64,000 nucleotides of DNA from Prevotella sp. (GCA_017557405.1 JAFYYV010000049.1:1-64000), one strand, 5' to 3'. Positions 52,618 to 62,956 are shown, counted from the first letter of the stretch. Made by a program: numbers and translations. Notes: generated by a model from the sequence alone, not told the origin.

Positions 52618-53556
52618 TCAGTCTTCGTTATTGTAGTGGATTTTATAGTTTATTGGCATTTGATACTTCACTTTGAACGGAATGCCGAACCTGACGCCTG
52701 GTTTCCATTTGGGCATGAGACCGACTACGCGCTTAGCTTCTTCGGCGAACATGTCGAGCACTTTTTGTCTCACCACTTTCTTTTCATCGCCAGCGAGTTT
52801 GCGGAAAGGCAACTTGTCGTCGACAGTTATCTGGTTGTCTTTGATGCTGATGTCGCTGATAGTTCCATCAACGCCGACCATAAATTCAACAATAGTTTGT
52901 CCTTCAAGTCCGTAGTTGTTGGCTGTGCGTGGGTAATTCACGTTCTTCGCAAGGAAAAAGCGCAGAGCCGTATCACCACCAGGATATTGCGGCATACGAG
53001 ATACTCGGGTGCGAGGGATGCGCACCTTCGAGAAGTCGAGGTGGCGAAGGCGCTCGCGCAGTTTCTCGGCTACGACTGTTTTGAGGATTACTTTTCCCTC
53101 GGTGTTGAGCACGTAGATGGATGGAATCCATTTCAAGCGGTAGGCTTGGGCAGTGGCCGATTCTTTCATCTTCTTGAGTTCGGAGAGTTGAAGTCCGCCC
53201 ATGTTGTTCTCCTTGACGTATTTCTGCCATACTTCAGCGTCGGTATCGAAGGAAATGTGTATGAAGATTACGCTGTCGGAGGCGTTTTCATCATAGATTT
53301 CGTTCATCAGCGGCATGTCTTTCCGACAATCGGGACACCACGAAGCCCAGAAATGAAGCACAACATATCGTCCGCGCATGTCTTTGAGAGACGTGTTGGA
53401 AAGGCTGTCGATGATGAAGTCGGGCGCCTCAATTCCTATGCCGAGCATTTCTTGTGCGTAGAGCGAATCGAGGTCTTGGGCGGTATCGCTTTGCTGCGCA
53501 AAGCTAAATGACAAATGACAAATAATAAATGACAGAATGAGAATAAACTTTTTCAT
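52618..53556 (-). CDS. Exported thioredoxin fused to a TonB C-terminal-like domain
   Basis: 312 residues: a signal peptide (1-20), a TlpA-type thioredoxin domain (~40-180) with CPDC active site (WASWCPDCRKD), then a TonB_C-like domain (~195-280; YPRTANNYGLEGQTIVEFMVGVDG-type core) followed by ~30 residues. Periplasmic. The combination of disulfide chemistry with a TonB-type domain is uncommon; TonB_C here may only be a protein-binding module. Overlaps the exporter gene by 4 bp. Confidence 0.83.
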   Translation of the reverse strand: MKKFILILSFIICHLSFSFAQQSDTAQDLDSLYAQEMLGIGIEAPDFIIDSLSNTSLKDMRGRYVVLHFWASWCPDCRKDMPLMNEIYDENASDSVIFIHISFDTDAEVWQKYVKENNMGGLQLSELKKMKESATAQAYRLKWIPSIYVLNTEGKVILKTVVAEKLRERLRHLDFSKVRIPRTRVSRMPQYPGGDTALRFFLAKNVNYPRTANNYGLEGQTIVEFMVGVDGTISDISIKDNQITVDDKLPFRKLAGDEKKVVRQKVLDMFAEEAKRVVGLMPKWKPGVRFGIPFKVKYQMPINYKIHYNNED

Positions 53557-55244
53557 TGTTTCTTAGGTGTTGAGTGTTGGGTATCGATAGTGAGAACTTG
53601 GTCACAATAGTCGACGACAGCGAGCCGATGGGTGATGAAGATAATGGTTCGGTCGTGTCGTGCGAGGATGTTCTTGAGCAATTGATGCTCGGTTTCGGGG
53701 TCGAGAGCGCTGGTGGCTTCGTCGAAAAGCATGATAGAACGGTTGCGCAACAGCGCTCGAGCGATGGCGATGCGCTGAGCTTGACCTTCACTAAGACCGC
53801 CACCTTTCTCGCTACACAACGTGTCGAGTCCTTTAGGTAAATCGTTGACAAAGGTGGCGCAAGCACTCTGCAGGGCTTCCATCATTTCTTGTTCAGTTGC
53901 GCCAGGCTTTCCTAGTTGTAGATTCTCGCGTATGGTGCCGCTCATGAGGGTGTTGCCTTGCGGGACATAAACGAAGTTGCAACGCATGCGAGGGTTGAGT
54001 TCATAGGCGTTTTGGCTATCGTAGATTTCCATTTTGCCGTTGATGGGGCGTATTAACGCCAGAATCAGTCGCACCAAAGTCGTCTTGCCCGCACCCGTCT
54101 CGCCGAGGATGGCGGTGCAACTGCCTGGACGGAAGTCGAAGTCCATGTGCTCGATGACGTTGCCTTCTTCCACAGAGTAGGCATACGAAACATCAGTCAT
54201 TTTGATGCCGCAGGGAGCGTTCATCCGAATGGGGTCGCCTTGTTCTTCGAGGGGCGTCTCTTCAAGTTCCATCAATCGTTCGGCAGCTGTAAATACCGAC
54301 ACGAAGGCAGGAACGAGTTTCGTTAGATTGCGGGCGGGGCCTTGTATTTTTCCCACTAGTTGCAAGAAGGCGGTCATTCCGCCGAATGTCAATGTGCCGT
54401 TAGACATTCGCACGGCTGCCCACAGGAATGCGAAGAGATAACCCAATGCAAAGCCGAAATTGAGGATGAGGTTCGAGAACATGCTGAACCGAGTGCGGCG
54501 AACGACGTTATGGCGCAGTTCACTCTGTGTGTTCTCCAGTCGGTTCACCATCATCGAGTTGCTTTCCAGCGTCTTGATGAGCATGCGGTTTTGAATGGTC
54601 TCCTGCAACACACTCTGCACCTTCGAGTCGGAGTCGCGCACTTGGCGCGTCAGTCGGCGCATCTGGCCGATGTAAATCTTGCTGACCGAGATGAACAACG
54701 GCAGGGCTGCCACGATAATGATAGCCAGCCACTTGTCCATCGAAAAGAGGTAGAAGAAGGCTCCGAGGAACAAAGTGATGACGGAAAGTGTGCTGGGAAT
54801 GGTTTCTGTTAGGAAGCCCACCACGTTGTTAACGTCGAACTCCAAACGGTTGAGCACGTCGCCCGAATGATGGCGTTCCTTTCCTCGCCATTCTGAACGC
54901 AATAGTCGGTCGAGCATAGCCTGTTGCATGCGATTCTGAGCCTTGATACCCAATATGTTGCGCACCCAAATGCTCGTGATGCTTAATGCGAACTCGCAAA
55001 GAATCAAACCGCCCATCAGCGCGACAGCCCAATAGATGTTGCCCTCGGCGGTACCTGAAGCCACATCGATGGCGTGCTTCACCGCCCACACCTGCGCCAA
55101 ACTCACACCCACGCCAGCCAATCCGATGATGGCGTTGAGCACGGCTTGCAATCTGTTGCCGCGCCAAGCCCGCCACAACCATCGGATGATGTCGCGTGCC
55201 GAATACTTGTATTCAGGGAGTTTTAACAGTTTCTTTAACAACAT
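53553..55244 (-). CDS. ABC exporter (fused membrane and ATPase domains)
   Basis: 563 residues: six TM helices (~30-320) then a nucleotide-binding domain with Walker A GETGAGKTT, signature LSEGQAQRIA and Walker B IMLFDEATSALDP. Homodimeric type I-like exporter architecture (lipid, peptide or drug). The ABC signature has SEGQ rather than SGGQ. Encoded 34 bp after nadK and coupled to the thioredoxin-TonB gene, so the exporter may handle an oxidised peptide or protein (weak inference). Confidence 0.88.
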   Translation of the reverse strand: MLLKKLLKLPEYKYSARDIIRWLWRAWRGNRLQAVLNAIIGLAGVGVSLAQVWAVKHAIDVASGTAEGNIYWAVALMGGLILCEFALSITSIWVRNILGIKAQNRMQQAMLDRLLRSEWRGKERHHSGDVLNRLEFDVNNVVGFLTETIPSTLSVITLFLGAFFYLFSMDKWLAIIIVAALPLFISVSKIYIGQMRRLTRQVRDSDSKVQSVLQETIQNRMLIKTLESNSMMVNRLENTQSELRHNVVRRTRFSMFSNLILNFGFALGYLFAFLWAAVRMSNGTLTFGGMTAFLQLVGKIQGPARNLTKLVPAFVSVFTAAERLMELEETPLEEQGDPIRMNAPCGIKMTDVSYAYSVEEGNVIEHMDFDFRPGSCTAILGETGAGKTTLVRLILALIRPINGKMEIYDSQNAYELNPRMRCNFVYVPQGNTLMSGTIRENLQLGKPGATEQEMMEALQSACATFVNDLPKGLDTLCSEKGGGLSEGQAQRIAIARALLRNRSIMLFDEATSALDPETEHQLLKNILARHDRTIIFITHRLAVVDYCDQVLTIDTQHSTPKKQ

Positions 55245-55278
55245 TGGGCTTTGTTCCTTTTTCTTTATTCAAATGTTT

Positions 55279-56172
55279 TTATCCGCGTTGGTCGGCCCCC
55301 CACATCAGTTTCTCTCTCAACGTCGAGAAATAGCGGCCTTCCGCCCGTTTCACGATACGAATGGCGTGCGGAGCCTTGCGGATGATGATGCGTGTGCCCT
55401 CGAGCAGTTTCTCCGACCGTCCGTCGATGGCCACCAAGAAGTTGTGCGAGCGGCTTTCCACCGTCAGTTCCACAACGCTTTCGTCGCTGATAACGATAGG
55501 GCGGATGTTGAGCGAGTGGGGAGCAACTGGCGTCAGGCTCAAGATACCTGCTTTCGGCACGATAATAGGACCTCCGTTCGAGAGGTTGTAAGCCGTTGAG
55601 CCAGTGGGCGTTGAGACAATCAAACCGTCGGCTTGATAGGTCACCAGATACTCGCCGTTCACGCTTGTGCGGATGGAAATCATCGAGGCGTTGTCGCGTT
55701 TCAGCACGGCTATGTCGTTCAGCGCGAACGGATTGCCTTCAATCGGCTCGCCTTCGGCCTCAATCTTGATGACAGCATGCTCCTCGAGCGTGTAAGTGCC
55801 GTCGTATAACGAATCAAACGCACTCTCAATCTCGCTGGGCATCACGTCGGCTAGGAATCCCAACCGCCCCATGTTCACGCCGATGATGGGCGTGCCTTTT
55901 GCTCCCACGCGGCTGGCGGCCTTCAGGAAAGTTCCGTCGCCACCCATCGATACCACGTAGTCGACATCGAAATTGTATTCGTCGAAGACGCCCGTAGCCT
56001 CCACAGGCAGATGTTGGTCGCGCGTGATGAACTCGTAGAACGCACGTTCCACGTAAACCTCTGCCTTCCGCTCGGCCAGATACGACAGAATCTTCTGTAT
56101 GGAGGCCGACTTCTTGGCTTGGAACTCGTTGCCGAAAAGGGCGAAACGCAATTTCTTCTTTTCCTTTTTCAT
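55279..56172 (-). CDS. nadK: NAD kinase
   Basis: 297 residues from the ATG at 56172. A longer frame to 56238 would begin upstream of the promoter's -7 box and is rejected. Motifs: MGGDGTFLKAA (ATP/NAD site, GGDG), the NMGRLGFL segment and the DGLIVSTPTGSTAYNLS motif. It phosphorylates NAD to NADP in the cytosol. First gene of the minus-strand transcript. Confidence 0.95.
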   Translation of the reverse strand: MKKEKKKLRFALFGNEFQAKKSASIQKILSYLAERKAEVYVERAFYEFITRDQHLPVEATGVFDEYNFDVDYVVSMGGDGTFLKAASRVGAKGTPIIGVNMGRLGFLADVMPSEIESAFDSLYDGTYTLEEHAVIKIEAEGEPIEGNPFALNDIAVLKRDNASMISIRTSVNGEYLVTYQADGLIVSTPTGSTAYNLSNGGPIIVPKAGILSLTPVAPHSLNIRPIVISDESVVELTVESRSHNFLVAIDGRSEKLLEGTRIIIRKAPHAIRIVKRAEGRYFSTLREKLMWGADQRG

Positions 56173-56197
56173 AATCCGCTTTTCTCGGTTTCTTTTG

Positions 56198-56228
56198 CAA
56201 AGGTAATGAAAACCGACTGCAGAACAAA
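56198..56228 (-). promoter_or_regulatory. Bacteroidota-type promoter of nadK
   Basis: On the minus strand, TTTG (56228-56225), a 19-bp spacer and TACCTTTG (56205-56198), 25 bp before the ATG at 56172. It matches the consensus fully and fixes the nadK start. Confidence 0.8.
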
Positions 56229-56655
56229 GGAAATTCATTTAATTTTTCCCAAAAACGTGTTTTGTCCTGCTCTGTTTGTCAAAATAATTCTGAATTTTGT
56301 CCCCACGAGAAGGCTCTCGTTTCAAAAAAAATGTTCTTCGTGGGCAAATACGCGAAAAATGAGCGCTTTTGGAAATAGCTGATAATCAGCGACTTCCGTT
56401 TTCTTTACATCTTGTTGGCTTGTCAAAGCTATGCTTTCACCTTGCAAGAGCTATGCTTTGAGGTGCTCAAAGCTATCGTTTGATCGGGTCAAAGCATATC
56501 TTTGAGCGGCTCATTTGCCACATCTGACAACCTCAGATGCCACATGTAGCAGTTTCTCTTGTCGAAAATGAGGAAAATGGAGTGGAAATAACGATTCCTT
56601 TCCTGTTTTTCTTTTCTAGATTGAACGAAAAAGTCGACAAGATTTTGTTGTGTTT
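56229..56655. other. Intergenic region between divergent nadK and DJ-1 genes
   Basis: No credible gene. It holds the repeat cluster at 56421-56506 and otherwise unremarkable, AT-rich DNA. A frame reading into the DJ-1 gene from 56537 passes through the promoter and is not a real N terminus. Confidence 0.5.
56421..56506. repeat. Dispersed AAAGCTATGC-family repeats (third locus)
   Basis: Four copies of a palindrome-like motif: CAAAGCTATGCTTTC (56424-56438), AGAGCTATGCTTTG (56447-56460), CAAAGCTATCGTTTG (56468-56482) and CAAAGCATATCTTTG (56490-56504). Spacing between starts is about 21-23 bp, as in the 44697 array. Confidence 0.8.
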
Positions 56656-56687
56656 TTTGCATTATTCAACGAAAACCGTTATCTTTG
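56656..56687 (+). promoter_or_regulatory. Bacteroidota-type promoter of the DJ-1/ispD/recG operon
   Basis: TTTG (56656-56659), a 20-bp spacer and TATCTTTG (56680-56687), 32 bp before the ATG at 56720. Full match to the consensus. Confidence 0.8.
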
Positions 56688-56719
56688 CAAAAGAATCCAT
56701 CAAAAACGTTATAACGATT

Positions 56720-57286
56720 ATGGCAAAAGTATATGTTTTCCTAGCCGACGGATTCGAGGATATCGAGGCGTTGGCTCCCATTGACATTCTGCGTCGTGGT
56801 GGCGTGGACGTGACAACCGTAAGCATCATGGACACCGAGGCTGTTCAGAGCGCACACGGGGTGATTGTGTTGGCCGATATGACATTCGCAGAAGCAGGTG
56901 ATTTCTCTGATGCCGATTTGCTGATGTTGCCGGGCGGAATGCCGGGTGCTGCCAATCTTGACGCCCATGCAGGTGTTCGTCAGGCGCTCGTGAACCAAGC
57001 CGCTAATGGAGGGTTGGTGGCCGCCATCTGTGCTGCTCCCTTCGTGCTGGGCAAGTTAGGTTTGTTGCGTGGTCGTCGAGCCACCTGCTATCCTGGATTC
57101 GAGCAATATCTCGATGGTGCCGAATATACTGCCGACCTGTTGACCGAAGATGGAAACATCATCACGGGCGAAGGTCCTGGCGCCGCTTTCGACTTTGGTT
57201 ATGCTCTGCTTGGTAGATTGGCATCTGCTGACGTGGTGGAGGCTCTGAAGGAAGGCATGCGCTACAACCATCTGATGCAAGGGTAA
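56720..57286 (+). CDS. DJ-1/PfpI family protein
   Basis: 188 residues. DJ-1 landmarks: [20 protein letters not shown] at the N terminus with the conserved Glu, LPGGMPGA, and the nucleophile elbow [11 protein letters not shown] (Cys ~105). Fits the YajL/ThiJ-like protein-repair or deglycase-type group; the precise chemistry in this family is debated. Its stop overlaps the ispD start by 1 bp (TAATG). Confidence 0.9.
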   Translation: MAKVYVFLADGFEDIEALAPIDILRRGGVDVTTVSIMDTEAVQSAHGVIVLADMTFAEAGDFSDADLLMLPGGMPGAANLDAHAGVRQALVNQAANGGLVAAICAAPFVLGKLGLLRGRRATCYPGFEQYLDGAEYTADLLTEDGNIITGEGPGAAFDFGYALLGRLASADVVEALKEGMRYNHLMQG

Positions 57287-57972
57287 TGGATTACATCATC
57301 ATCGTGGCTGGTGGAAAAGGCCAGCGCATGGGGGCGGAAGTGCCCAAGCAGTTTCTGCCCGTTGGCGGACGCCCCATCCTGATGCACACGTTGGAGCGGT
57401 TTCGACAGTATAGCGAGGCGTTGCAAATCATCTTGGTGCTGCCCCATGAGCAGCACGAGTACTGGCGCGACCTGTGCCGTGAGCATGGTTTCGCTGTAGA
57501 GCATCGTGTGGTAGATGGTGGCGCAACGCGTTTTCATTCGTCTTACAACGGTCTTTGCGCCATTCCCGACGATGAAAAAGGCGTGGTGGGCATTCATGAT
57601 GGTGTTCGCCCGTTCGTCTCGGTGGACGTTATTGCCCGTTGCTTTGAGACCGCCCGCAACGAACAAGCTTGCATCCCCGTGGGGCCTGTGACCGATACCC
57701 TCCGCTATATTGACTCGCATGGTGGCGGTAAGAACGTGCAGCGTGCTGACTATCGTGTTGTGCAAACGCCTCAGACGTTCGACATCACTCTGCTGAAGCG
57801 GGCTTTCGCACAGGCTTTGGCTCCCGACAGTCATCATTCTGAATTCACCGATGATGCCTCTGTGGTGGAGGCGTTGGGGTGTCAGGTGCAGATGGTGGAG
57901 GGTAACCGCGAGAACATCAAAATCACAACACCTTTCGATTTATTAGTGGCCGAAGCGTTATTGAAACAATGA
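57286..57972 (+). CDS. ispD: 2-C-methyl-D-erythritol 4-phosphate cytidylyltransferase
   Basis: 228 residues. The N-terminal [19 protein letters not shown] matches the IspD CTP-binding loop, and VHDGVRPFV-like [11 protein letters not shown] and RVVQTPQTF follow at the expected places. Catalyses formation of CDP-methylerythritol in the MEP isoprenoid pathway. Overlaps recG by 4 bp. Confidence 0.94.
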   Translation: MDYIIIVAGGKGQRMGAEVPKQFLPVGGRPILMHTLERFRQYSEALQIILVLPHEQHEYWRDLCREHGFAVEHRVVDGGATRFHSSYNGLCAIPDDEKGVVGIHDGVRPFVSVDVIARCFETARNEQACIPVGPVTDTLRYIDSHGGGKNVQRADYRVVQTPQTFDITLLKRAFAQALAPDSHHSEFTDDASVVEALGCQVQMVEGNRENIKITTPFDLLVAEALLKQ

Positions 57973-60065
57973 GCATTCTCGACCAAGACATCAAGTTTTT
58001 GCCCGGCATGGGCCCCCGAAGGAAGGATATCTTCAACAAAGAGCTCGATATCCACACGTGGGGCGACCTGTTGGAATACTATCCCTACAAATACGTCGAC
58101 CGAAGTCGTATCTACGCCATCGATGAGTTGCGGGGAGACATGCCGTTTGTGCAGATAAAAGGACGTATCTTGGCATTCGAGGAGTTTGCTATGGGCGCAC
58201 GCAAAAAGCGCATCATAGCCCATTTTACTGATGGTCATGGAGTGGTGGATTTGGTGTGGTTCAATGCCGCGAAATACATCTACGACAATTATAAGGTGGG
58301 TGTGGAATACATCGTTTTCGGACGTCCTACCATCTATGGCGGCCGCTTCCAGTTCTCTCATCCTGACATCGAAAAAGTTGAGGAGTTGGTATTCTCGGAA
58401 ATGGGTATGCAACCTTATTACATGACTACCGAAAAGATGAAGAACAGCGGATTGCAGAGCCGCGGTGTGGAGCGTATTATGAAGACGTTGCTCGAGAAGA
58501 TTCCAGCGCCAATGCTTGAGACCCTGCCTCCCTATATCACAGAGCCACTGCATCTTTGTTCGCGTGATGAGGCTATGCGCTTCATACACTATCCCCACAA
58601 CACCGATGAAATGCAGCGGGCGCGTTTGCGATTGAAGTTCGAGGAACTTTTCTATGTGCAACTCAACATTCAGCGCTATGCGTCCGACCATCGAAGGAAA
58701 TATCGCGGATATGTTTTCTCACGCGTTGGCGACCACTTCAATACCTTCTTCCATCAGCATCTGCCTTTTGAACTGACGGGTGCACAGAAGCGTGTGATGC
58801 ACGAGATTCGTGCAGATATGCGGAGTGGGAGGCAGATGAATCGACTATTACAAGGAGATGTGGGTTCTGGAAAGACGCTTGTGGCGCTCATGTCGATGCT
58901 TATCGCGCTCGATAATGGTTTCCAAGCCGCCATCATGGCCCCCACGGAGATTCTCGCTGAACAGCATTTGCAAACCATTCGCGATTTCCTGGGCGACATG
59001 CCTGTGCGTATCGAACTGCTGACAGGCGTTGTGAAAGGCAAACGTAGGAAAGAGGTGTTAGAAGGGCTTGCCAAAGGAACCATCGACATTGTGGTGGGTA
59101 CTCATGCCCTCATCGAAGATACCGTGCAGTTTCATGAGTTGGGATTGGCTGTCATCGACGAGCAACATCGGTTTGGTGTGGCGCAAAGAGCAAAGCTTTG
59201 GGGCAAGAACGACAATCCGCCCCACGTGCTCGTAATGACTGCCACCCCTATTCCCCGCACACTCGCGATGACCATCTATGGAGACCTTGATGTCAGCGTC
59301 ATCGACGAACTTCCTCCTGGTCGTAAGCCCATCCAAACCATCCATAAGTTCGACACACAGATGACCAGTCTTTATCAAGGCATTCGTCAGCAGATTCACC
59401 TCGGTCGGCAAGTCTACATCGTGTTCCCTCTGATCAAGGAAAGCGAGAAGATTGACCTTAAAAACCTTGAAGAGGGGTTCGAGGCATTACGCGACGTTTT
59501 CCCGGAGTTCCGCATGAGCAAGGTGCATGGTCGCATGAAAGCCAAGGAGAAAGAAGAGGAGATGCAACGCTTTGTCAATGGCGAGACGCAGATATTGGTC
59601 GCCACGACTGTCATTGAAGTGGGCGTGAATGTGCCCAATGCTTCGGTTATGGTCATTCTCGATGCACAGCGATTCGGTTTGTCTCAACTGCATCAGTTGC
59701 GTGGTAGGGTGGGGCGTGGCGCCGATCAGTCGTATTGCATCCTTGTAACCAACTACAAACTGAGCGAGGAGACTCGCAAACGTATCGATATCATGTGCGA
59801 GACCAACGACGGTTTCCAGATTGCAGAGGCCGACTTGAAACTGCGTGGTCCTGGCGATCTCGAAGGAACACAGCAGAGTGGTATCGCCTTCGATTTGAAA
59901 ATAGCCGACATCGCCCGAGATGGACAGATTGTGCAATTGGCTCGTGATGAAGCCCAGAAGATAGTGGATTCAGACCCCACTTGCGATAGTCCCGAACACA
60001 GCATGTTGTGGAACCGTTTGCGCGAACTGCGAAAGACCAATATTAATTGGGCTGCCATCAGTTAG
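57969..60065 (+). CDS. recG: ATP-dependent DNA helicase RecG
   Basis: 698 residues: N-terminal wedge/OB domain (~1-230), helicase core with Walker [13 protein letters not shown] box ([13 protein letters not shown]), motif TATPIPRT and the C-terminal [11 protein letters not shown] and QLRGRVGRG motifs. RecG remodels stalled forks and branched DNA. Full length for the family. It ends the DJ-1/ispD operon. Confidence 0.96.
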   Translation: MSILDQDIKFLPGMGPRRKDIFNKELDIHTWGDLLEYYPYKYVDRSRIYAIDELRGDMPFVQIKGRILAFEEFAMGARKKRIIAHFTDGHGVVDLVWFNAAKYIYDNYKVGVEYIVFGRPTIYGGRFQFSHPDIEKVEELVFSEMGMQPYYMTTEKMKNSGLQSRGVERIMKTLLEKIPAPMLETLPPYITEPLHLCSRDEAMRFIHYPHNTDEMQRARLRLKFEELFYVQLNIQRYASDHRRKYRGYVFSRVGDHFNTFFHQHLPFELTGAQKRVMHEIRADMRSGRQMNRLLQGDVGSGKTLVALMSMLIALDNGFQAAIMAPTEILAEQHLQTIRDFLGDMPVRIELLTGVVKGKRRKEVLEGLAKGTIDIVVGTHALIEDTVQFHELGLAVIDEQHRFGVAQRAKLWGKNDNPPHVLVMTATPIPRTLAMTIYGDLDVSVIDELPPGRKPIQTIHKFDTQMTSLYQGIRQQIHLGRQVYIVFPLIKESEKIDLKNLEEGFEALRDVFPEFRMSKVHGRMKAKEKEEEMQRFVNGETQILVATTVIEVGVNVPNASVMVILDAQRFGLSQLHQLRGRVGRGADQSYCILVTNYKLSEETRKRIDIMCETNDGFQIAEADLKLRGPGDLEGTQQSGIAFDLKIADIARDGQIVQLARDEAQKIVDSDPTCDSPEHSMLWNRLRELRKTNINWAAIS

Positions 60066-60153
60066 CTACTTAAAAACTCAAAAAACACACCCAACAATTG
60101 TTAAATCGACAACAAAAACTGTTAATCAAACACTTTTTTCCAATCTTTTTCGT

Positions 60154-60161
60154 TATCTTTG
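60154..60161 (+). promoter_or_regulatory. -7 promoter element of the M23 peptidase gene
   Basis: TATCTTTG matches the Bacteroidota -7 box. About 20 bp upstream there is only a T-rich stretch (CTTTTTTC), not a clean TTTG. The ATG at 60264 lies ~100 bp downstream, giving a moderate leader. Confidence 0.55.
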
Positions 60162-60263
60162 CAGCGGATTTTTGATTTTTCGTTGGATGAGATCTGTTCA
60201 ACGACCTTTTGAAGAATAAACCTTTATTCGTATTTTGAAAGGGAAACCTGTAAACAAAAAAGA

Positions 60264-61238
60264 ATGAAACTGAAAAGAATTATAAAGTCATTAGCGTTAG
60301 GAACATTTTTCACTCTTGCAGCACAAACAGCCGCTGCTCAGGATATGCTCGCCCGTCAGGCTCCTGTTGACCGTAAGATGAAAGCTGTCGATACGCTACA
60401 GTTCCAACAATTACTTGATCGCGAATATTCCGGACTTCCCGCAGAGGAACTCTATGCTGATTGGGAGAACACTTATGCCCACCGTGCTACTCAGTTGCCC
60501 GATAAGTATCGTGTTGATCTGCGTGATTTCTGCATGCCCACTCCAAGCCGCGTCGTTACCAGCAACTTCGGTTCGCGTTGGGGACGCCAGCACAAAGGTC
60601 TTGACATCAAGGTCTATATCGGTGATACCATCCGCGCTGCATTTAGTGGAAAGGTGCGCATCGTGAGATACGAGGGTAAGGGTTATGGTAAATATATTGT
60701 CATTCGCCACCACAATGGACTTGAGACCATTTACGGACACCTTTCTAAGCAACTCGTTCGTGAGAATCAGGAAGTACGTGCCGGTGATGTCATTGGTCTT
60801 GGTGGTAATACAGGACGCAGCACAGGCTCGCATCTGCATTTCGAAACTCGTCTTTGTGGCGTAGCCCTCAACCCGGCTCTTATGTTCGACTTCCGTGCAC
60901 AGGACGTCACAGGCGACTTCTTTGTTTACAACAAGCGTAGTTATGCCAGTGAGTCGGAGAAGGCTACTCGTCTGCGTGGAAAGATTGGAAACGGCAGCTA
61001 TACTCCCGAGCAAGTTCGCGGCACACAGGCTGTTGCCAAACCTCAGCAACCTGCCAAGCAAAGTGCCAATACCGCTACCGCTTCACGTGATGCCAAGACT
61101 TATCATAAAGTTGCCAAAGGCGAGACGGCTTATTCTATCGCCAAGAAGCATGGCCTGACCGTCGAACAGTTACGCAAGCTCAACAATCTCGATAAGTCTA
61201 TGCGCATTCATCCGGGACAGATTTTGCGTTGCTCATAA
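60264..61238 (+). CDS. Exported M23 metallopeptidase with LysM domain
   Basis: 324 residues: signal peptide (1-25), an M23/LytM domain (~95-210) with all zinc ligands (His110, Asp114, His192 of HLHFE, with His159 in YGHLS), a Thr/Ala/Gln-rich linker and one C-terminal LysM (~277-322, VAKGETAYSIAKKHG). It cuts peptidoglycan peptide cross-links or activates such enzymes in the periplasm. It has its own promoter and a terminator. Confidence 0.92.
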   Translation: MKLKRIIKSLALGTFFTLAAQTAAAQDMLARQAPVDRKMKAVDTLQFQQLLDREYSGLPAEELYADWENTYAHRATQLPDKYRVDLRDFCMPTPSRVVTSNFGSRWGRQHKGLDIKVYIGDTIRAAFSGKVRIVRYEGKGYGKYIVIRHHNGLETIYGHLSKQLVRENQEVRAGDVIGLGGNTGRSTGSHLHFETRLCGVALNPALMFDFRAQDVTGDFFVYNKRSYASESEKATRLRGKIGNGSYTPEQVRGTQAVAKPQQPAKQSANTATASRDAKTYHKVAKGETAYSIAKKHGLTVEQLRKLNNLDKSMRIHPGQILRCS

Positions 61239-61270
61239 CGACAAGACGGAAATTGAGATATTTTCATACG

Positions 61271-61316
61271 AAAAAAGTGGGGACTTCCGATATGGATGTC
61301 CCCACTGTCTTTTTCT
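61271..61316. terminator. Bidirectional terminator between convergent genes
   Basis: GTGGGGAC (61277-61284) pairs perfectly with GTCCCCAC (61298-61305). A run of A precedes the stem and a T-rich run follows it, so it can serve both the M23 gene and the convergent GH109-like gene. Confidence 0.85.
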
Positions 61317-61339
61317 AATGAAGCATAGCTTCTTCCTTT

Positions 61340-62902
61340 TTATTTCTTCTTTTTGGCCAACTTGGCCTCTTGTTTGGCAATCTTTTCCCAATACTTGGCT
61401 CCTGTCTCCTTCAGTTTCTGTGTGAAGGCTTCAGCAGAAGCATTGGTTTCAGCTTCCTGCTCGGGTGTGGCGAAAGCATGATGATAACCGTCGGCTATGT
61501 CGCGCCAATGGCCGCGTGTGAAGTCAGGGACTTCCACAGGCAGGTTGCCATTGTCCATCGATATACTTCCCAATTCAGCCAAGCAGCACCATTCCGCCAA
61601 GTCGTAGACGTCCATATCGAGAGGCAGACCATTGCGTAGGCAGTAAACGAATCGTGCGTCCATGATGAAATCCATTCCACCGTGGCCACCCACTTCCTTG
61701 GCCTTCTTCTCATATCGTGTGACAAGAGGACTTTCGTATTTGCTGACTAGTTGCTTCGTGGCCTCCTCGTTCAGATACTCGTGTCCGCTAAGGTTGTCCA
61801 TTTCCGGTATGCCAGTCTGGTTCTGCTCGTTGCTTTGTAAAGAATAGCCTTCAATGGGATATTTATTGGCGAAGCCCGCGGTGCCAGTCAACTGATACAT
61901 GCGGTTGTATGGCTGAGGTGTCATCACGTTGTGATGGATTTCCAACACCTTTCCGTTCACGGTCGAAATGAGAGTCGTTGTCTGGTCGCCGTTTCTGAAT
62001 TCCGTGCAGGGTTGTCCAGTCCGTTTCTCTACAAATCGTTTGCCGTTTACCGATTTCGTGTCCATTGCTATAAGCGTCTTCATTCGATCGCCACGATGGA
62101 TGTTCAACACCTGAGCAATGGGACCGAGTCCGTGAGTTGCATAGAGGTCGCCGCGGAACTTCTGGTTGTAATCGAGGCGCCATCCCAATTTGTCGTTGGC
62201 GTCCTTCTTCCAATAGGCGTCCCAGAAAGGAGATAGTTCGTGGCGATAAGCACCCATAGCGTAGATTATCTCGCCAAAGAGTCCGTGCTGTGCCATGTTG
62301 AGCGAGTTGAGCTCAAAGAAGTCGTAGCAGCAGTTCTCCAGCATCATCACGTGCAGGCGTTTCTGCTCGGAGAAGTTGATGAGTTGCCAAATCTCGCTCA
62401 TGTTCATGGCCGATGGCACTTCAATCGCCACATGCTTGCCGTGTTCCAATGCTTCACGTGCCACGAGGAAATGATGGAGCCAGTCGGCGGCTATATACAC
62501 CACATCAACGTCCGTGCGTTGGCAAAGTTCCTTGTAGCCTTCCTCTCCGCTATAAATGGCGGCGGGAGGCATCGAAGCCTTGCGCAGATATTCCTGACAA
62601 GCCTCGGCACGCTCACGATGATAATCGCAAAGCGCCACCACCTGCGTGCCAGGAATGTGAGTCCAACGTTCAACGGCTCCAGGTCCGCGCATGCCCAGTC
62701 CCACAAAGGCTACACGCACCACTTCCATCTTTGGAACAGTGAGGGCCAATGCGTGTTGTTGACCAACTTCTCTCTTTGGAACCTCCGTCTTGATGGTTCC
62801 GTTCTCAATGTGATAAGGCCAATTGAATTGTCCAAATGCTTGCCCAGCAGGCATCAGCAGGAGGATGGCTGAGGCAAGTCTCATGAATAGTTTTTTCTTC
62901 AT
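61340..62902 (-). CDS. GH109-like Gfo/Idh/MocA family exported protein
   Basis: 520 residues: signal peptide (1-24), then a Rossmann NAD-binding domain (VAFVGLGMRGPGAVERW at ~64-80; ALCDYHRERA) and the C-terminal fold with GGHGGMDFIMD and the DMDVYDLAEWCCLAELG stretch typical of GH109. GH109 enzymes hydrolyse alpha-N-acetylgalactosamine with NAD-assisted chemistry. The signal peptide indicates periplasmic action on glycans. The 54-bp gap to the GT2 gene makes a shared transcript possible. Confidence 0.88.
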   Translation of the reverse strand: MKKKLFMRLASAILLLMPAGQAFGQFNWPYHIENGTIKTEVPKREVGQQHALALTVPKMEVVRVAFVGLGMRGPGAVERWTHIPGTQVVALCDYHRERAEACQEYLRKASMPPAAIYSGEEGYKELCQRTDVDVVYIAADWLHHFLVAREALEHGKHVAIEVPSAMNMSEIWQLINFSEQKRLHVMMLENCCYDFFELNSLNMAQHGLFGEIIYAMGAYRHELSPFWDAYWKKDANDKLGWRLDYNQKFRGDLYATHGLGPIAQVLNIHRGDRMKTLIAMDTKSVNGKRFVEKRTGQPCTEFRNGDQTTTLISTVNGKVLEIHHNVMTPQPYNRMYQLTGTAGFANKYPIEGYSLQSNEQNQTGIPEMDNLSGHEYLNEEATKQLVSKYESPLVTRYEKKAKEVGGHGGMDFIMDARFVYCLRNGLPLDMDVYDLAEWCCLAELGSISMDNGNLPVEVPDFTRGHWRDIADGYHHAFATPEQEAETNASAEAFTQKLKETGAKYWEKIAKQEAKLAKKKK

Positions 62903-62956
62903 ATTAGTTATTGTTAAGTGATTGTTGATAAGTCAAAAGGCGTGTCTTTAATATGG

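Noticed and set aside
56537-56719. Longer N terminus for the DJ-1 protein
   Set aside because: The extension spans the promoter elements at 56656-56687 and has no family similarity; the DJ-1 fold starts at 56720.
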